NCBI GenBank assembly: GCA_910575055.1
Contig: CAJTDC010000021.1
Location: forward strand, 1 to 52,694
Origin: Clostridia bacterium
Lineage (GTDB): Bacteria; Bacillota; Clostridia; Lachnospirales; Anaerotignaceae
Reading direction: 5' to 3'
Length of the DNA: 52,694 nucleotides
The notes below the pieces were generated by a model. The model had not been told where the DNA came from and made no database searches. It saw only the letters and a list, made by a program, of their open reading frames with translations. Made by a program: the position numbers and the translations under genes. Shown here piece after piece: positions 1-8,578 of this stretch (position 1 is the first letter of the stretch; each line of letters opens with the position of its first letter).

Positions 1-110
1 ACCCTCTCATTTGACTAATCAAGTCACTAGTTCTCACAACTTAAATCGTCTTTATTAAGCAATTATTTTTAAGTTATGGGAGTAGCTTTTCACTACCCAA
101 CGAGTCGCAC
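1..110 (-). mobile_element. Group II intron, 5' end only (cut by window edge)
   Basis: Read on the minus strand, the aspartokinase sequence stops matching its family exactly where the motif GTGCGACTCG begins (110 down to 101). GTGYG is the consensus 5' end of bacterial group II introns. It is followed by short helices as expected for the start of intron domain I: a hairpin pairing 78-85 with 93-98 (one bulged base), an 8-bp helix pairing 38-45 with 68-75, the unpaired-looking GTGAGAAC (37-30), and a small hairpin pairing 12-16 with 22-26. The rest of the intron, including any reverse transcriptase, catalytic domain V and the 3' exon, would lie outside the window. The orientation is the same as the host gene, so splicing could restore the message. 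The motif and helices are seen; the intron identity is inferred, since domain V is not visible. Confidence 0.68.
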
Positions 111-843
111 CTTTACATTCCTCCTTAACTATTGTACCTTCTGCATCTGACATACTAGAGCGTACTACTAATTTGACATTATACTTTTTTGCCATTTCTA
201 CAGAACGATTATGAAGTACTTTTGCTCCCAGTGATGCCAACTCCAGCATTTCATCATAGCTAATTTCATTCAGCTTTTTTGCATCTTTTACCACTCTTGG
301 GTCTGCTGTATATACACCATCTACATCTGTATAAATTTCACATAAATCTGCGTGCAGTCTTGCTGCCAATGCTACTGCTGATGTATCAGAACCACCTCTA
401 CCCAATGTCGTTACATCTTCATATTTATTTACTCCCTGAAATCCTGTAATAATTACAATATTTTTTCTATCCAGTTCGTGCTCAATTCTTCCTCTACTAA
501 TTGTTTTAATACGGGCATTTCCATACGTAGAGGTTGTATCAATTCCCACTTGCATCGCATTTAATGAAATTGCTCTTGCTCCCAAGCTATTAATTGCCAT
601 TGCCATTAATGCTACAGACTGCTGTTCTCCTGTAGCAAGAAGCATATCCATTTCTCTTTTAGATGCTTTTGGATTGATTTCATGTGCTTTTTCAATTAAT
701 TCATCTGTAGTATCTCCTTGTGCAGAAAGTACCACAACAACATCATTTCCTGCATTATGAGTATCAATAATTCTCTTTGCTACATTAAATATACGCTCTT
801 TATTGGCAACAGAGCTGCCACCAAATTTTTGTACAATTAACAA
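55..843 (-). CDS. Aspartokinase, catalytic part; C-terminal ACT part cut off by intron-like sequence
   Basis: Aspartate kinase phosphorylates L-aspartate, the first step toward threonine, methionine and lysine. The ATP/aspartate-binding signature KFGGSSVAN is at the N-terminus, and [19 protein letters not shown] followed by [15 protein letters not shown] is at about residues 155-190. The start is a TTG at 843 with AGGAGG nine bases upstream; a longer in-frame reading to 891 would overlap thrB and lacks a site. As read the product has 262 residues, against about 400 for the family: it loses both regulatory ACT domains. Similarity ends after the residues VKEECK (exon 843-111); the last 18 codons are translated from the intron-like sequence and end in TAA. 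Gene order ACT-hom-thrB-aspartokinase, with 16 bases after thrB, indicates one threonine operon. If the insert splices, a full-length enzyme is made; otherwise a feedback-insensitive or dead fragment. Confidence 0.88.
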   Translation of the reverse strand: MLIVQKFGGSSVANKERIFNVAKRIIDTHNAGNDVVVVLSAQGDTTDELIEKAHEINPKASKREMDMLLATGEQQSVALMAMAINSLGARAISLNAMQVGIDTTSTYGNARIKTISRGRIEHELDRKNIVIITGFQGVNKYEDVTTLGRGGSDTSAVALAARLHADLCEIYTDVDGVYTADPRVVKDAKKLNEISYDEMLELASLGAKVLHNRSVEMAKKYNVKLVVRSSMSDAEGTIVKEECKGATRWVVKSYSHNLKIIA

Positions 844-859
844 TTTATTTAACCTCCTG

Positions 860-1762
860 TCATTCTGCAACAAGCTGAGCGCCTTTTTCATCTGGCTTCA
901 GCAATGTCAGTTGCCATTCATTTGGAATTGCTTTTAAATATGCTGTCATTTTATACTGAAATGTTTCCGCTTGTTTATCTGTCAATACTGCCATAAGTGT
1001 AGAGCCTGCACCGCTTAAATAAGCACCTAATGCACCATAGTTTTTTGCTGCTTTAAATATTCTTTCCATATCTGGTATTAGTTGGCTTCTATAAGGTTGG
1101 TGAATACTATCTTGCATTGCCATAGACAAATTTTCATAATTTCCAGAATATATTGATGCTACCAAAAGTGCTGCTCTTGAAGCATTAAACACTGCATCAC
1201 TTCTATCATAAGTAGAAGGTAAAACACGTCTTGCATCATGTGTAGAAACAGGGAAATTTGGCACCATAATTGCAAATACCAAGTCATTTGGCAAATCTAA
1301 TCTTACGTGACGCATTTCATTATAGTCTGTTGCTCCTACTACCATTCCCCCAAATAACGCAGGATTAGAATTATCTGGGTGTCCTTCTATTTTTGCTGCA
1401 ATTTGTGCCAGTTTCTCTCTACTATAATGACAACCTGACAAATGGTTTGCTGCCAAAAGTCCTGCCACAATACAAGCTGCACTACTTCCTAATCCTCTTA
1501 TCATAGGAATATAGTCTTCTTGTATCAATCTTACTGGAGGCATTACATTACCTGTTTCTGCAAAAAAATCTACCATTGTTTTATATATCAAATTGTTTTT
1601 ATCTGTAGGAATTTCTATTTCGTGTTTTCTTTTTATAATAATTTCTAATCCCTCATCAATTTGTTCAAACCACAAATGATTATATAACTGCAATGCAACA
1701 CCAATACTATCAAAGCCAGGACCCATATTTGCAGATGTCGCTGGTACTTTTATGTGCATCAT
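860..1762 (-). CDS. thrB: Homoserine kinase (ThrB)
   Basis: This GHMP-family kinase phosphorylates L-homoserine to O-phospho-L-homoserine, the penultimate step of threonine synthesis. The N-terminal motif [15 protein letters not shown] and the phosphate-binding loop [14 protein letters not shown] (near residue 90) are present, and the C-terminal [10 protein letters not shown] glycine-rich loop is intact. The 300-residue length is normal for the family. The ATG start overlaps the hom stop codon by one base (TAATG), with GGAGG ten bases upstream, so the two are translationally coupled. A second ATG directly follows, but the first one has the better spacing. No oddities were seen. Confidence 0.95.
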   Translation of the reverse strand: MMHIKVPATSANMGPGFDSIGVALQLYNHLWFEQIDEGLEIIIKRKHEIEIPTDKNNLIYKTMVDFFAETGNVMPPVRLIQEDYIPMIRGLGSSAACIVAGLLAANHLSGCHYSREKLAQIAAKIEGHPDNSNPALFGGMVVGATDYNEMRHVRLDLPNDLVFAIMVPNFPVSTHDARRVLPSTYDRSDAVFNASRAALLVASIYSGNYENLSMAMQDSIHQPYRSQLIPDMERIFKAAKNYGALGAYLSGAGSTLMAVLTDKQAETFQYKMTAYLKAIPNEWQLTLLKPDEKGAQLVAE

Positions 1763-2991
1763 TACTCTGACACCTCCATTCTAATTCTATTCCTTACTTC
1801 CATATCTTTTGAAAGCTGTACTATTTTTTCAGCTAACGTTTTTTCTGTTTCGATTGCTGTGATAACTGCAAATTCATCTTTTGCTTCCTCTACTGTTACA
1901 ATTTCACCACCCTCAAATACAGAAAGTGCTTTTTGTTTTTGTTCCTCTCCTCCTGCAATTCTTACCAATGCTTTTACTTTTACGTGGTCATTAGACAATA
2001 TTTCCATTTTTTCCGTTGTCCAATCTACATCAACGTGCAAATGTTTATGTCTTACCGCTGCCACAACATCAGACACTACTGCACTCGCTGTAGGCAGACT
2101 ACCTGCTCCTCTACCATAAAACATTACATCTCCTACCATATTTCCTTTTACAAATATAGCATTAAATGAACCATTTACATTAGAAAGCGGGTGCTCTTTT
2201 GGTAACAACATTGGTGCAACAAATGCAGAAATACCTTCTGGAGTGTTTTTGCTAACGCCTACTAATTTTATCACAGATTTGCACTTTTTGGCATAAGAAA
2301 TATCTATTTTGGTAATTTTGGTGATACCTTCTGTTAATATTTCTTCAAAATTTGCTGTTTTGCCATAAGCTAATGAAGAAAGTATTGCTATTTTTCGGCA
2401 AGCATCATAACCTTCTACATCTGCTGTAGGGTCTTTTTCGGCATATCCTAATTCTTGTGCTGTTTTTAATACATCATCAAATGCTAATCCATTTTCTGTC
2501 ATTTCTGTTAATATATAATTTGTTGTACCATTTAATATCCCCATTACTTCCAATATTACATCTGCTGTTAAAGAACGGTTCATAGAACGCAATATTGGTA
2601 TACCGCCTCCAACGCTTGCCTCAAAAAGGAAATTGACATTTTTTTGTTTTGCAATATGGAGCAATTCTGGCCCTTTTGCTGCAACTAATGCCTTATTTGA
2701 TGTTACTACGTGTTTTTCTTTTTCTAATGCTGCCTTCACAAATTTATAGGGCACATCAACGCCACCCATTACTTCTACTACTACCTGCACACTTTCATCA
2801 TTCAATATATCCTCTACATTATGTGTTAATACTTTATTCACATCGTGGTCTGGAAATTCCCTCAAATCTAATACATATTTTATATTGATTTCCATACCCG
2901 CTTTTCTTGTAATCACTTCTTTATTTTTTGTTACTACTTCATATACTCCTGAGCCTACTGTACCAAATCCTAATATTGCTATATTTACCAT
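1762..2991 (-). CDS. hom: Homoserine dehydrogenase
   Basis: Reduces aspartate semialdehyde to homoserine with NAD(P)H, the branch point to threonine and methionine. The Rossmann motif GFGTVGSGV opens the protein. The substrate-domain signature GILNGTTNYILTEM and the segment ADVEGYDACRKIAILS follow. About 80 C-terminal residues (from roughly residue 330) form an ACT domain expected to bind threonine for feedback control. I chose the ATG at 2991 because AAGGTG lies six bases upstream and the product then begins MVNIAILGFG as in homologues. A GTG at 3000 in the same frame would add three residues. It has 409 residues, normal for the single-ACT form. It sits 78 bases downstream of the ACT-domain protein and overlaps thrB by one base. 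Confidence 0.95.
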   Translation of the reverse strand: MVNIAILGFGTVGSGVYEVVTKNKEVITRKAGMEINIKYVLDLREFPDHDVNKVLTHNVEDILNDESVQVVVEVMGGVDVPYKFVKAALEKEKHVVTSNKALVAAKGPELLHIAKQKNVNFLFEASVGGGIPILRSMNRSLTADVILEVMGILNGTTNYILTEMTENGLAFDDVLKTAQELGYAEKDPTADVEGYDACRKIAILSSLAYGKTANFEEILTEGITKITKIDISYAKKCKSVIKLVGVSKNTPEGISAFVAPMLLPKEHPLSNVNGSFNAIFVKGNMVGDVMFYGRGAGSLPTASAVVSDVVAAVRHKHLHVDVDWTTEKMEILSNDHVKVKALVRIAGGEEQKQKALSVFEGGEIVTVEEAKDEFAVITAIETEKTLAEKIVQLSKDMEVRNRIRMEVSE

Positions 2992-3069
2992 TTCTTTCAC
3001 CTTATCACCACATTTATGTGGTTTTATCCTTTCTTTAATTAATTTATTTTGTATTATTATTTTTTTATT

Positions 3070-3516
3070 TTAAGACTCTCTTGCTATAATTTTAAGAGAT
3101 TGTATTCCTTCTGTTGTTTCTATTGTTTTCATTAGTCCTGCCAAATCTCCTATTAAAGCATTTGTTTCAATAGTTAATGTTACATTTGCTACACCATTAA
3201 TAGGAATAGTTTGATTTATTGTTAATATATTTGCTCCATATGTTGCTGCTTTATTCAACACAGATGAAAGCAGTCCCGGTGTGTGGTCTAAATTCATAGA
3301 TATTGTTACTGTTTTTCCTCTTGTGTTTTCATAAAGCGGAAAAACAGCATCTCTATATTTATAAAAAGCACTTCTGCTAATGCCTATTTTTGCTGTTGCG
3401 TCCTGCACAGTGCGTTCTTTTCCGCTTTCCAGCAATTTTTTAACTTCCATTACTTTTAAAAATACTTCAGGCAGAACACTTTTATCTATAATATAAAAAT
3501 TTTGTTCTTCCTTCAT
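3070..3516 (-). CDS. ACT domain-containing protein (PheB / UPF0735 type)
   Basis: A 148-residue protein with an N-terminal helix-turn-helix-like stretch (about residues 30-58, including ISRSAFYKYRDAVFPL) and a C-terminal ACT domain (about 68-145) containing the loop NLDHTPGLLSSVL. This architecture is that of the UPF0735/PheB group, often placed before hom and thrB in Firmicutes and presumed to sense an amino acid. Its ligand and mode of action are not established. It is the first gene of the threonine operon here, with a good promoter 50 bases upstream. The start ATG follows a G-rich site (AAAGGGGGG). The neighbours suggest a sensor for threonine or a related amino acid, but that is inference. 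Confidence 0.9.
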   Translation of the reverse strand: MKEEQNFYIIDKSVLPEVFLKVMEVKKLLESGKERTVQDATAKIGISRSAFYKYRDAVFPLYENTRGKTVTISMNLDHTPGLLSSVLNKAATYGANILTINQTIPINGVANVTLTIETNALIGDLAGLMKTIETTEGIQSLKIIARES

Positions 3517-3567
3517 AAAAGCCCCCCTTTTGTTTTTCTAACAAATACATTTGTCTATGCAACAAAG

Positions 3568-3596
3568 AATATACCACATATTTACTTTTATTTCAA
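3568..3596 (-). promoter_or_regulatory. Sigma-A-type promoter of the threonine operon
   Basis: On the minus strand TTGAAA (3596-3591) is followed, after exactly 17 bases, by TATATT (3573-3568). The ACT protein start is about 52 bases beyond the -10 element. No T-box or riboswitch fold was recognised in the short leader. Confidence 0.65.
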
Positions 3597-3630
3597 GTGC
3601 TAATCTGACAAATTTTTCACTTTTATATGT

Positions 3631-3658
3631 TTGTACTATATCTATTACAAAATATAAA
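3631..3658 (+). promoter_or_regulatory. Probable promoter of acpS
   Basis: TTGTAC (3631-3636) and TATAAA (3653-3658) are separated by 16 bases, about 80 bases ahead of acpS. The surrounding sequence is very A/T-rich, so a chance match is possible. Confidence 0.4.
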
Positions 3659-3739
3659 ATATTTTTATGGAAAAACGCCTTTTTTACTGTTAAAATTAAT
3701 ATCATTTTATATTTTTTTAACATAGAAAGGATAACTATT

Positions 3740-4117
3740 ATGATATATGGTATAGGCACAGACATTATTGAAATACAACGCATACAAAATGCTACACAAA
3801 AAAATTCATTTTTAAAAAAAATATTTACACAACACGAAATAGAATATTTTCATCAAAAGGGAAACCATATCGAAACACTTGCAGGTATTTTTTCAGCAAA
3901 AGAAGCTACTGCAAAAGCTATAGGTACCGGTTTTAGAGGATTTTCTCCTATTGACATTGAAATTTATCACAATAAACAAAACAAGCCATTTATCAAACTA
4001 TCCCCAAAATTAAAATTAATACTAAATCAAATAGGCATTAAAAACGAAAAATTTTTTGTTTCTATTTCTCACTGTCAGCAATATGCTACTGCATTTGTGA
4101 TATTAAATACATTATAA
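3740..4117 (+). CDS. acpS: Holo-[acyl-carrier-protein] synthase
   Basis: Transfers the 4'-phosphopantetheine arm from coenzyme A to acyl carrier protein, activating fatty acid synthesis. The N-terminal GIGTDIIEIQRI carries the conserved metal-binding aspartate, and FSAKEATAKAIGTG carries the conserved glutamate/lysine helix. SISHCQQYATAFVIL closes the protein as in the family. I start it at the ATG at 3740, with AAAGG nine bases upstream. The in-frame extension back to 3551 is A/T-rich, has no homology and overlaps the promoter region. It has 125 residues, typical for AcpS. It is monocistronic and convergent with the YitT gene, with only eight bases between the stop codons. Confidence 0.95.
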   Translation: MIYGIGTDIIEIQRIQNATQKNSFLKKIFTQHEIEYFHQKGNHIETLAGIFSAKEATAKAIGTGFRGFSPIDIEIYHNKQNKPFIKLSPKLKLILNQIGIKNEKFFVSISHCQQYATAFVILNTL

Positions 4118-4145
4118 AAAGGCTTTCAAATTTTATGAAAGCCTT
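4112..4145 (-). terminator. Rho-independent terminator of the YitT gene
   Basis: A perfect 10-bp stem pairs 4119-4128 with 4136-4145 around a 7-base loop. On the minus strand it is followed by a run of T. It overlaps the last codons of the YitT gene; for the plus strand (acpS) the tail is not T-rich. Confidence 0.75.
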
Positions 4146-4980
4146 CTCCTAATACTTCTGCCATATCTGTAACAAGTACAAAAGCACTTTTATCAATTTC
4201 TGAAACGATTTCTTTTATTTTTACCAATTCATTCGCTGTAAAAACACAAAGTAATATTTCTTTTTCTTCATTTGTATACAATCCCCTACCATAAAAAGCA
4301 GTTACTCCTCTATCTGCCTGCTCTAAAAGTACACTCGCAATTTCTTGCCATTTTTTAGATATAATAAATGCTCCTTTTGAAAAAGAACCTCCTTGTAATA
4401 TAGTATTTACCCATCTACTTGTCAAATACACTGATGCTATAGCATACATACCTTGTTCTATACCAAAAACAACCATACCTAGTAATATAATTACACTATC
4501 TAATACAAATATACACTGTGATACTGAAATTTTTGGTATCATTTTATGAATTAATGCTGCTGCCAAATCTGTACCACCTGTTGCCCCCATACTACGAAGT
4601 ACAAGTCCTGCACCAATGCCTACAAATGTTCCTCCAAAAAGACATACTAATATCAAGTCACCTTTATATTCTGGCAAAAATTCTGCTATAAAAAGTGCTA
4701 CAGAAAAACCTACACACCCCAACACAGTGCGTCTAAAAAATACTTTACCAATTTTTTTACGTGCCAATATAAGCAATGGTAAATCCCAAAGTATATTAAC
4801 AAGCCATAAAGGTACAGAAATACCAAAGTTTTTTGTTGCAATTTCATTTAATACAATACCTAGTCCTGTTGCTCCTCCTGCTACAAATCCTGAAGGTGCA
4901 AAAAACATTTCTACTCCTGCCGCCATAATCATAACACCTAACAATATATAAACAATCGCTGTGTCATACTGCTTTTGCAA
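4126..4980 (-). CDS. YitT family membrane protein (DUF161 + DUF2179)
   Basis: A 284-residue integral membrane protein. About five hydrophobic segments span residues 8-190, with glycine-rich stretches such as FAPSGFVAGGATGLG and MGATGGTDLAA typical of the YitT/DUF161 family. A cytoplasmic C-terminal DUF2179 domain follows (about 200-280, containing RGVTAFYGRGLYTNEEKEILLC). The function of the family is not known; transport has been proposed. I prefer the TTG at 4980, seven bases after AAAGGAAG. The longer reading from a TTG at 4998 has no ribosome binding site. It lies 73 bases downstream of tagA on the same strand, so it may be the last gene of the cell-surface operon, although no functional link is evident. 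Confidence 0.88.
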   Translation of the reverse strand: MQKQYDTAIVYILLGVMIMAAGVEMFFAPSGFVAGGATGLGIVLNEIATKNFGISVPLWLVNILWDLPLLILARKKIGKVFFRRTVLGCVGFSVALFIAEFLPEYKGDLILVCLFGGTFVGIGAGLVLRSMGATGGTDLAAALIHKMIPKISVSQCIFVLDSVIILLGMVVFGIEQGMYAIASVYLTSRWVNTILQGGSFSKGAFIISKKWQEIASVLLEQADRGVTAFYGRGLYTNEEKEILLCVFTANELVKIKEIVSEIDKSAFVLVTDMAEVLGEGFHKI

Positions 4981-5053
4981 TACTACACTTCCTTTCAAGA
5001 GTTTTTTGTTTATTTCACCTATATTTTGTGTAAAAGTTTATGGCTAAAAATTA

Positions 5054-5779
5054 TCATTTTCTATTTTTTAATACAGTTAATGCAAATTTAGGCAATCTCA
5101 TCATTCTTACAATACGAGAAGGCTGTGTTATAAGGCGGTAAAACCATTCTAATCCCATTTTACAAAATATATCTGGTGCTCTTTTTATTTTACCAGACAT
5201 CACATCAAAACTTCCTCCTACCCCTATAGCAACTTTTACATTTGTCAAACGAATATTTTCATATATCCATTTTTCTTGCTTTGGTGAACCAAGCCCTACC
5301 AATAGTATTGACGGAGATAATTTTTTTATGTCGTTTAATATTCTTTTTTCTTCTTTTTCATCAAAATAACCATTATGCCCTCCTACAATTTTTAAATGAG
5401 GATACTTTTGTTCCATTTTTCTCGCCGCTGCCAATGAAACACCTGGTGCTCCTCCAAAAAAATATACAGTATGTTCTGTATCTTTTATTTCATCAAATAA
5501 TTTTTGTACTAAATCATATCCAGCTACTCTTTCTGTTAATTTCTTTTCGCTATATTTTGATGCCCATACTACGCCAATGCCATCAGGCACTACTAAATCT
5601 GCTGACTTTAATATGTTCATCAATTTATCATCATTTTGTGCTTCCATTACCATTTCTGGATTAGGTGTACAAACGATATGCTGTCCCTTTTCATACAAAA
5701 ATCCTTTTATTTTTTCTACTGCTTGCTCCATTGTTACAACATCAAAAGGTACTCCTAATATATTTATAAATTCTCTCAT
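5054..5779 (-). CDS. tagA: WecG/TagA/CpsF family glycosyltransferase
   Basis: A GT26-family enzyme. TagA homologues add N-acetylmannosamine to undecaprenyl-PP-GlcNAc, the second step in making the linkage unit of wall teichoic acid. Characteristic blocks are TPNPEMVMEAQND, ADLVVPDGIGVVWASK (with the catalytic aspartate), LLVGLGSPKQEKWI and GVGGSFDVMSG. The 241-residue length is normal. The start ATG follows TAGGTG; the gene is 17 bases behind the CsaB fusion gene in the surface-polymer operon. The context points to linkage-unit or repeat-unit synthesis for a lipid-linked wall polymer. The exact sugar is not deducible. Confidence 0.92.
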   Translation of the reverse strand: MREFINILGVPFDVVTMEQAVEKIKGFLYEKGQHIVCTPNPEMVMEAQNDDKLMNILKSADLVVPDGIGVVWASKYSEKKLTERVAGYDLVQKLFDEIKDTEHTVYFFGGAPGVSLAAARKMEQKYPHLKIVGGHNGYFDEKEEKRILNDIKKLSPSILLVGLGSPKQEKWIYENIRLTNVKVAIGVGGSFDVMSGKIKRAPDIFCKMGLEWFYRLITQPSRIVRMMRLPKFALTVLKNRK

Positions 5780-5796
5780 ATCACACCTACTTTCTA

Positions 5797-8043
5797 TTAT
5801 CTTCTACTTTTTTCTAAAAGTTTTATTAAATATTTTTCATTGTAATGTGCTCTTTTTTCCAGTTGCTCTGCCTCTCTATCCAATATAGTAACATATTTTT
5901 GTCTATTTTGTACCATATCCTCTACCATATGCAATGTTTTTTCCATATCAAATTTACCGATTGCTCCCCCAGAGGGCATATTTAATTTTTCAAGATAATA
6001 TTCAATTTTAGGGTCATACACAAATCCAATAAGAGGAACTCTTTGTCTTGCTGCAAATATCAGCGTATGCAAACGCATACTCAATATAAAATCCATACAT
6101 TTTATAACGCCCATAATTTCATAAGGAGAATAATTGTTTTTCAGCAAATAAGATTTCGTTTTCATACGCTTTTGTACTTTTTGGCTTATTTTAATATCGT
6201 GAGGTACCTGCATTACAATAAATACTATCGTTTTATTATATTTTTGCTGTATGATATCACAAAGCTGTGCAAATTCATCTACAAATCCGTCCATATCTTT
6301 CCAATTTCTTACAGATACTCCTACAAAATTTTTGTCTGTAGGTACCCCTGCTTTTTTCAACAATTCTAATCCTTGCTCTTTTGTAATACTATCCATAGTA
6401 AATACAGGGTCGGCTGTTACAAAACATTTTTTTTCTTCTACTCCCATCGCTTTTAGTTCTGCATAAGAATTTGCTTCTCTTAATGTAATTAAGTCTGCCT
6501 TATTTACAACCATTTTTACGATACGTCTATTTTTTTCTCTAGACACTGGCCCAATGCCATTGGCATAGAGCATAACTTTTTTTCCCATAATACGTGCTGC
6601 TAATATAATAGACAAATAATACATAAGGGAACGTGTGCTTGTACTATCCTGCAAAAGAGAACCTCCTCCACTCAAAAGCACATCACATTTTTTTATTGCT
6701 TTTAGCACTTCTGTTATACTAAAACGATATACTACATCCATATGATATTTTGCTTTTGTTTCTTCTGGCTTATTTGACAACACTGTAATATGGTAATTTT
6801 CTCCCAATGCTTGTATATTTTTGTGCATAGACAACAATATTGCTTCATCTCCTGCATTATTAAATCCATAATAACCCGAAAGTATTACATTATATTGTTT
6901 TTGATGATTTGTTCTCCAAGCTGCGTCATATGCTTCAATACAATGCATTGCCATTGTTGTAACAGAATAATACTCAAATATGACATTTCTTCCATAAAGT
7001 CCTACTTGTTGTCTTTGTTCTGGTGTCATTTGGTTAAAAGTATATACAACATCTTTGTAAAGTTTTTCTTCTGTAGAATATTCACAGCCTCTACAGCAGA
7101 AATTATTTTCTCTTGCTATTTCTAATTTATTTTGTTCGAATATACCAATATACCCCTCATTTCCTGCTACAATCACTGTTTTTCCTCCAGCCATTGCTTC
7201 TAATGCTGCACGACTTACTCCTACAAATACCATTGCTACAGAAATAAGCTCATTAATGTCTGTTCTTGCTCCTGTCATAATAATACATTGTTTGTTGCCG
7301 CCTATTTTTTTATTTTGTTCTTGTGCTTTTTGATTTAATTCATCAAACACATCTCCGCCACCAACAATTAATATTCTGATGCCTTTTACTGCTTGTGCAA
7401 TGCGTGGTGCAATTTCAATTAACTGCCTTGCTACCAATGCTCTACTCTCGTCCATTCTGCTGACATACACTAATGTAGGTTCATTTTCTGCTATATCAAA
7501 TTCTTTTCTGATATTTTTTCCATCTGTTTCTGGTGAAAATTTATTTGTATCAATACCATTGATTGTAACAAATATATTTTCATAAGGCACTTTATAATTT
7601 TGAATAAGATACTGTCTAATATCATCACTTACTGCTATGACTTTTTGCCCCCAATTTGTAAGATATTTTAATCCCATACCTGTATAAAATACCCAATGAG
7701 CTGATGTTACAAATGTAGTGCCATATTTTTTATGCAGAAAGCCACATATAAATCCTGGTATTCTGGCGTGGGAATGTATAATATCTACTTGTTCCTTTTC
7801 TATAATATGGCGAAGCAAAAAATAAGATTTTATCATTTTAAATACATTTCTTTGGTTCATAGGCACTCTATAATGTACTATACCATATTCTTTTAATTCT
7901 TTTTCATATACACCGCCATTTGATGCTACTATAATTTTATATCCTAATTTTTTTAACTCTTTTGAAAGTTCTACTACATGGGTTTCTGCACCACCTATTT
8001 CTAAACCCATCAGTGTCATTAGTATTGTATATTTCTTTGCCAT
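5797..8043 (-). CDS. csaB: Fusion of a GT4 glycosyltransferase with polysaccharide pyruvyl transferase CsaB
   Basis: Two enzymes in one 748-residue chain. Residues 1-375 form a GT-B/GT4 glycosyltransferase: GLEIGGAETHVVELSKEL at the N-terminus, LVYVSRMDESR at the nucleotide-sugar domain, and SRAALEAMAGGKTV as the donor-binding segment. Residues 383-745 match CsaB: SGYYGFNNAGDEAILLS, LLSGGGSLLQDSTSTRS and the C-terminal SMRLHTLIFAARQRVPLIGF. CsaB places a pyruvate ketal on secondary cell-wall polysaccharide, the ligand for SLH-domain surface proteins. The fusion would couple sugar addition to pyruvylation. It lies in the surface-polymer operon, 16 bases after a DUF4330 gene. No SLH protein is encoded in this window, so that link is from family knowledge only. 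Confidence 0.9.
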   Translation of the reverse strand: MAKKYTILMTLMGLEIGGAETHVVELSKELKKLGYKIIVASNGGVYEKELKEYGIVHYRVPMNQRNVFKMIKSYFLLRHIIEKEQVDIIHSHARIPGFICGFLHKKYGTTFVTSAHWVFYTGMGLKYLTNWGQKVIAVSDDIRQYLIQNYKVPYENIFVTINGIDTNKFSPETDGKNIRKEFDIAENEPTLVYVSRMDESRALVARQLIEIAPRIAQAVKGIRILIVGGGDVFDELNQKAQEQNKKIGGNKQCIIMTGARTDINELISVAMVFVGVSRAALEAMAGGKTVIVAGNEGYIGIFEQNKLEIARENNFCCRGCEYSTEEKLYKDVVYTFNQMTPEQRQQVGLYGRNVIFEYYSVTTMAMHCIEAYDAAWRTNHQKQYNVILSGYYGFNNAGDEAILLSMHKNIQALGENYHITVLSNKPEETKAKYHMDVVYRFSITEVLKAIKKCDVLLSGGGSLLQDSTSTRSLMYYLSIILAARIMGKKVMLYANGIGPVSREKNRRIVKMVVNKADLITLREANSYAELKAMGVEEKKCFVTADPVFTMDSITKEQGLELLKKAGVPTDKNFVGVSVRNWKDMDGFVDEFAQLCDIIQQKYNKTIVFIVMQVPHDIKISQKVQKRMKTKSYLLKNNYSPYEIMGVIKCMDFILSMRLHTLIFAARQRVPLIGFVYDPKIEYYLEKLNMPSGGAIGKFDMEKTLHMVEDMVQNRQKYVTILDREAEQLEKRAHYNEKYLIKLLEKSRR

Positions 8044-8059
8044 AGTTTTCCCTGCCCTT

Positions 8060-8560
8060 TTACACTAAAAAATCTTTTATTCTGCCCTCTGCTTCAAAAT
8101 ATTTTGTCATAAATCTTCTATCTGACTCTCTTACTAGTTCGTATGTTTTATTGATAAAACAGCCTCTTTCTGTTACAGTTCCTTCCCCTATTACTGTTAT
8201 AATTAAATTAATTCTATTTTGTACTGTACCCGTTCTATAAATACCATCATTACACAATACAGGTTCTGTTGCTTGTTCACTTTCTACTTTTACAATTTTT
8301 CCTATACTATTACCTGATGTTTTATCATATAGTTCATCGCCTTCTCTTACATTTTGTAAAGCATATTCCCTTACCCTTTTGATTTCTACTGTATAAGTCA
8401 CTGGCTGTAATTCTGTTGTTCCACCCGTTTTATTTAATACACCAAATTTATAATATGCACCCGCTGCTATCACCAATACAATAATAATTACACAAAAATC
8501 AATAAAATTAATTTTATGAAATACTTTTGATTTCTTATTTTTATTTTCTTTCTCTTTCAA
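8060..8560 (-). CDS. DUF4330 membrane-anchored protein (second of two)
   Basis: A 166-residue protein with a charged, lysine-rich N-terminus (about 1-20), one membrane helix (about 21-42, FIDFCVIIIVLVIAAGAYYK) and an extracytoplasmic beta-rich domain. This matches the DUF4330 family of unknown function. The start is TTG at 8560, seven bases after AGGAGG. It is a divergent paralogue of the adjacent upstream gene and shares the pattern of a short basic tail, one helix and a domain with a YTVEIKRVRE/YSLELNEC-type first strand. Both sit between glycosyltransferases in the surface-polymer operon, suggesting an accessory role at the outer membrane face. No catalytic residues are recognisable. Confidence 0.75.
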   Translation of the reverse strand: MKEKENKNKKSKVFHKINFIDFCVIIIVLVIAAGAYYKFGVLNKTGGTTELQPVTYTVEIKRVREYALQNVREGDELYDKTSGNSIGKIVKVESEQATEPVLCNDGIYRTGTVQNRINLIITVIGEGTVTERGCFINKTYELVRESDRRFMTKYFEAEGRIKDFLV

Positions 8561-8578
8561 AAAAATACCTCCTTTACA

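Noticed and set aside
3551-3739. N-terminal extension of AcpS
   Set aside because: The frame stays open but the sequence is A/T-rich, has no homology, and includes the likely promoter. The ATG at 3740 has a ribosome binding site and the family N-terminus.
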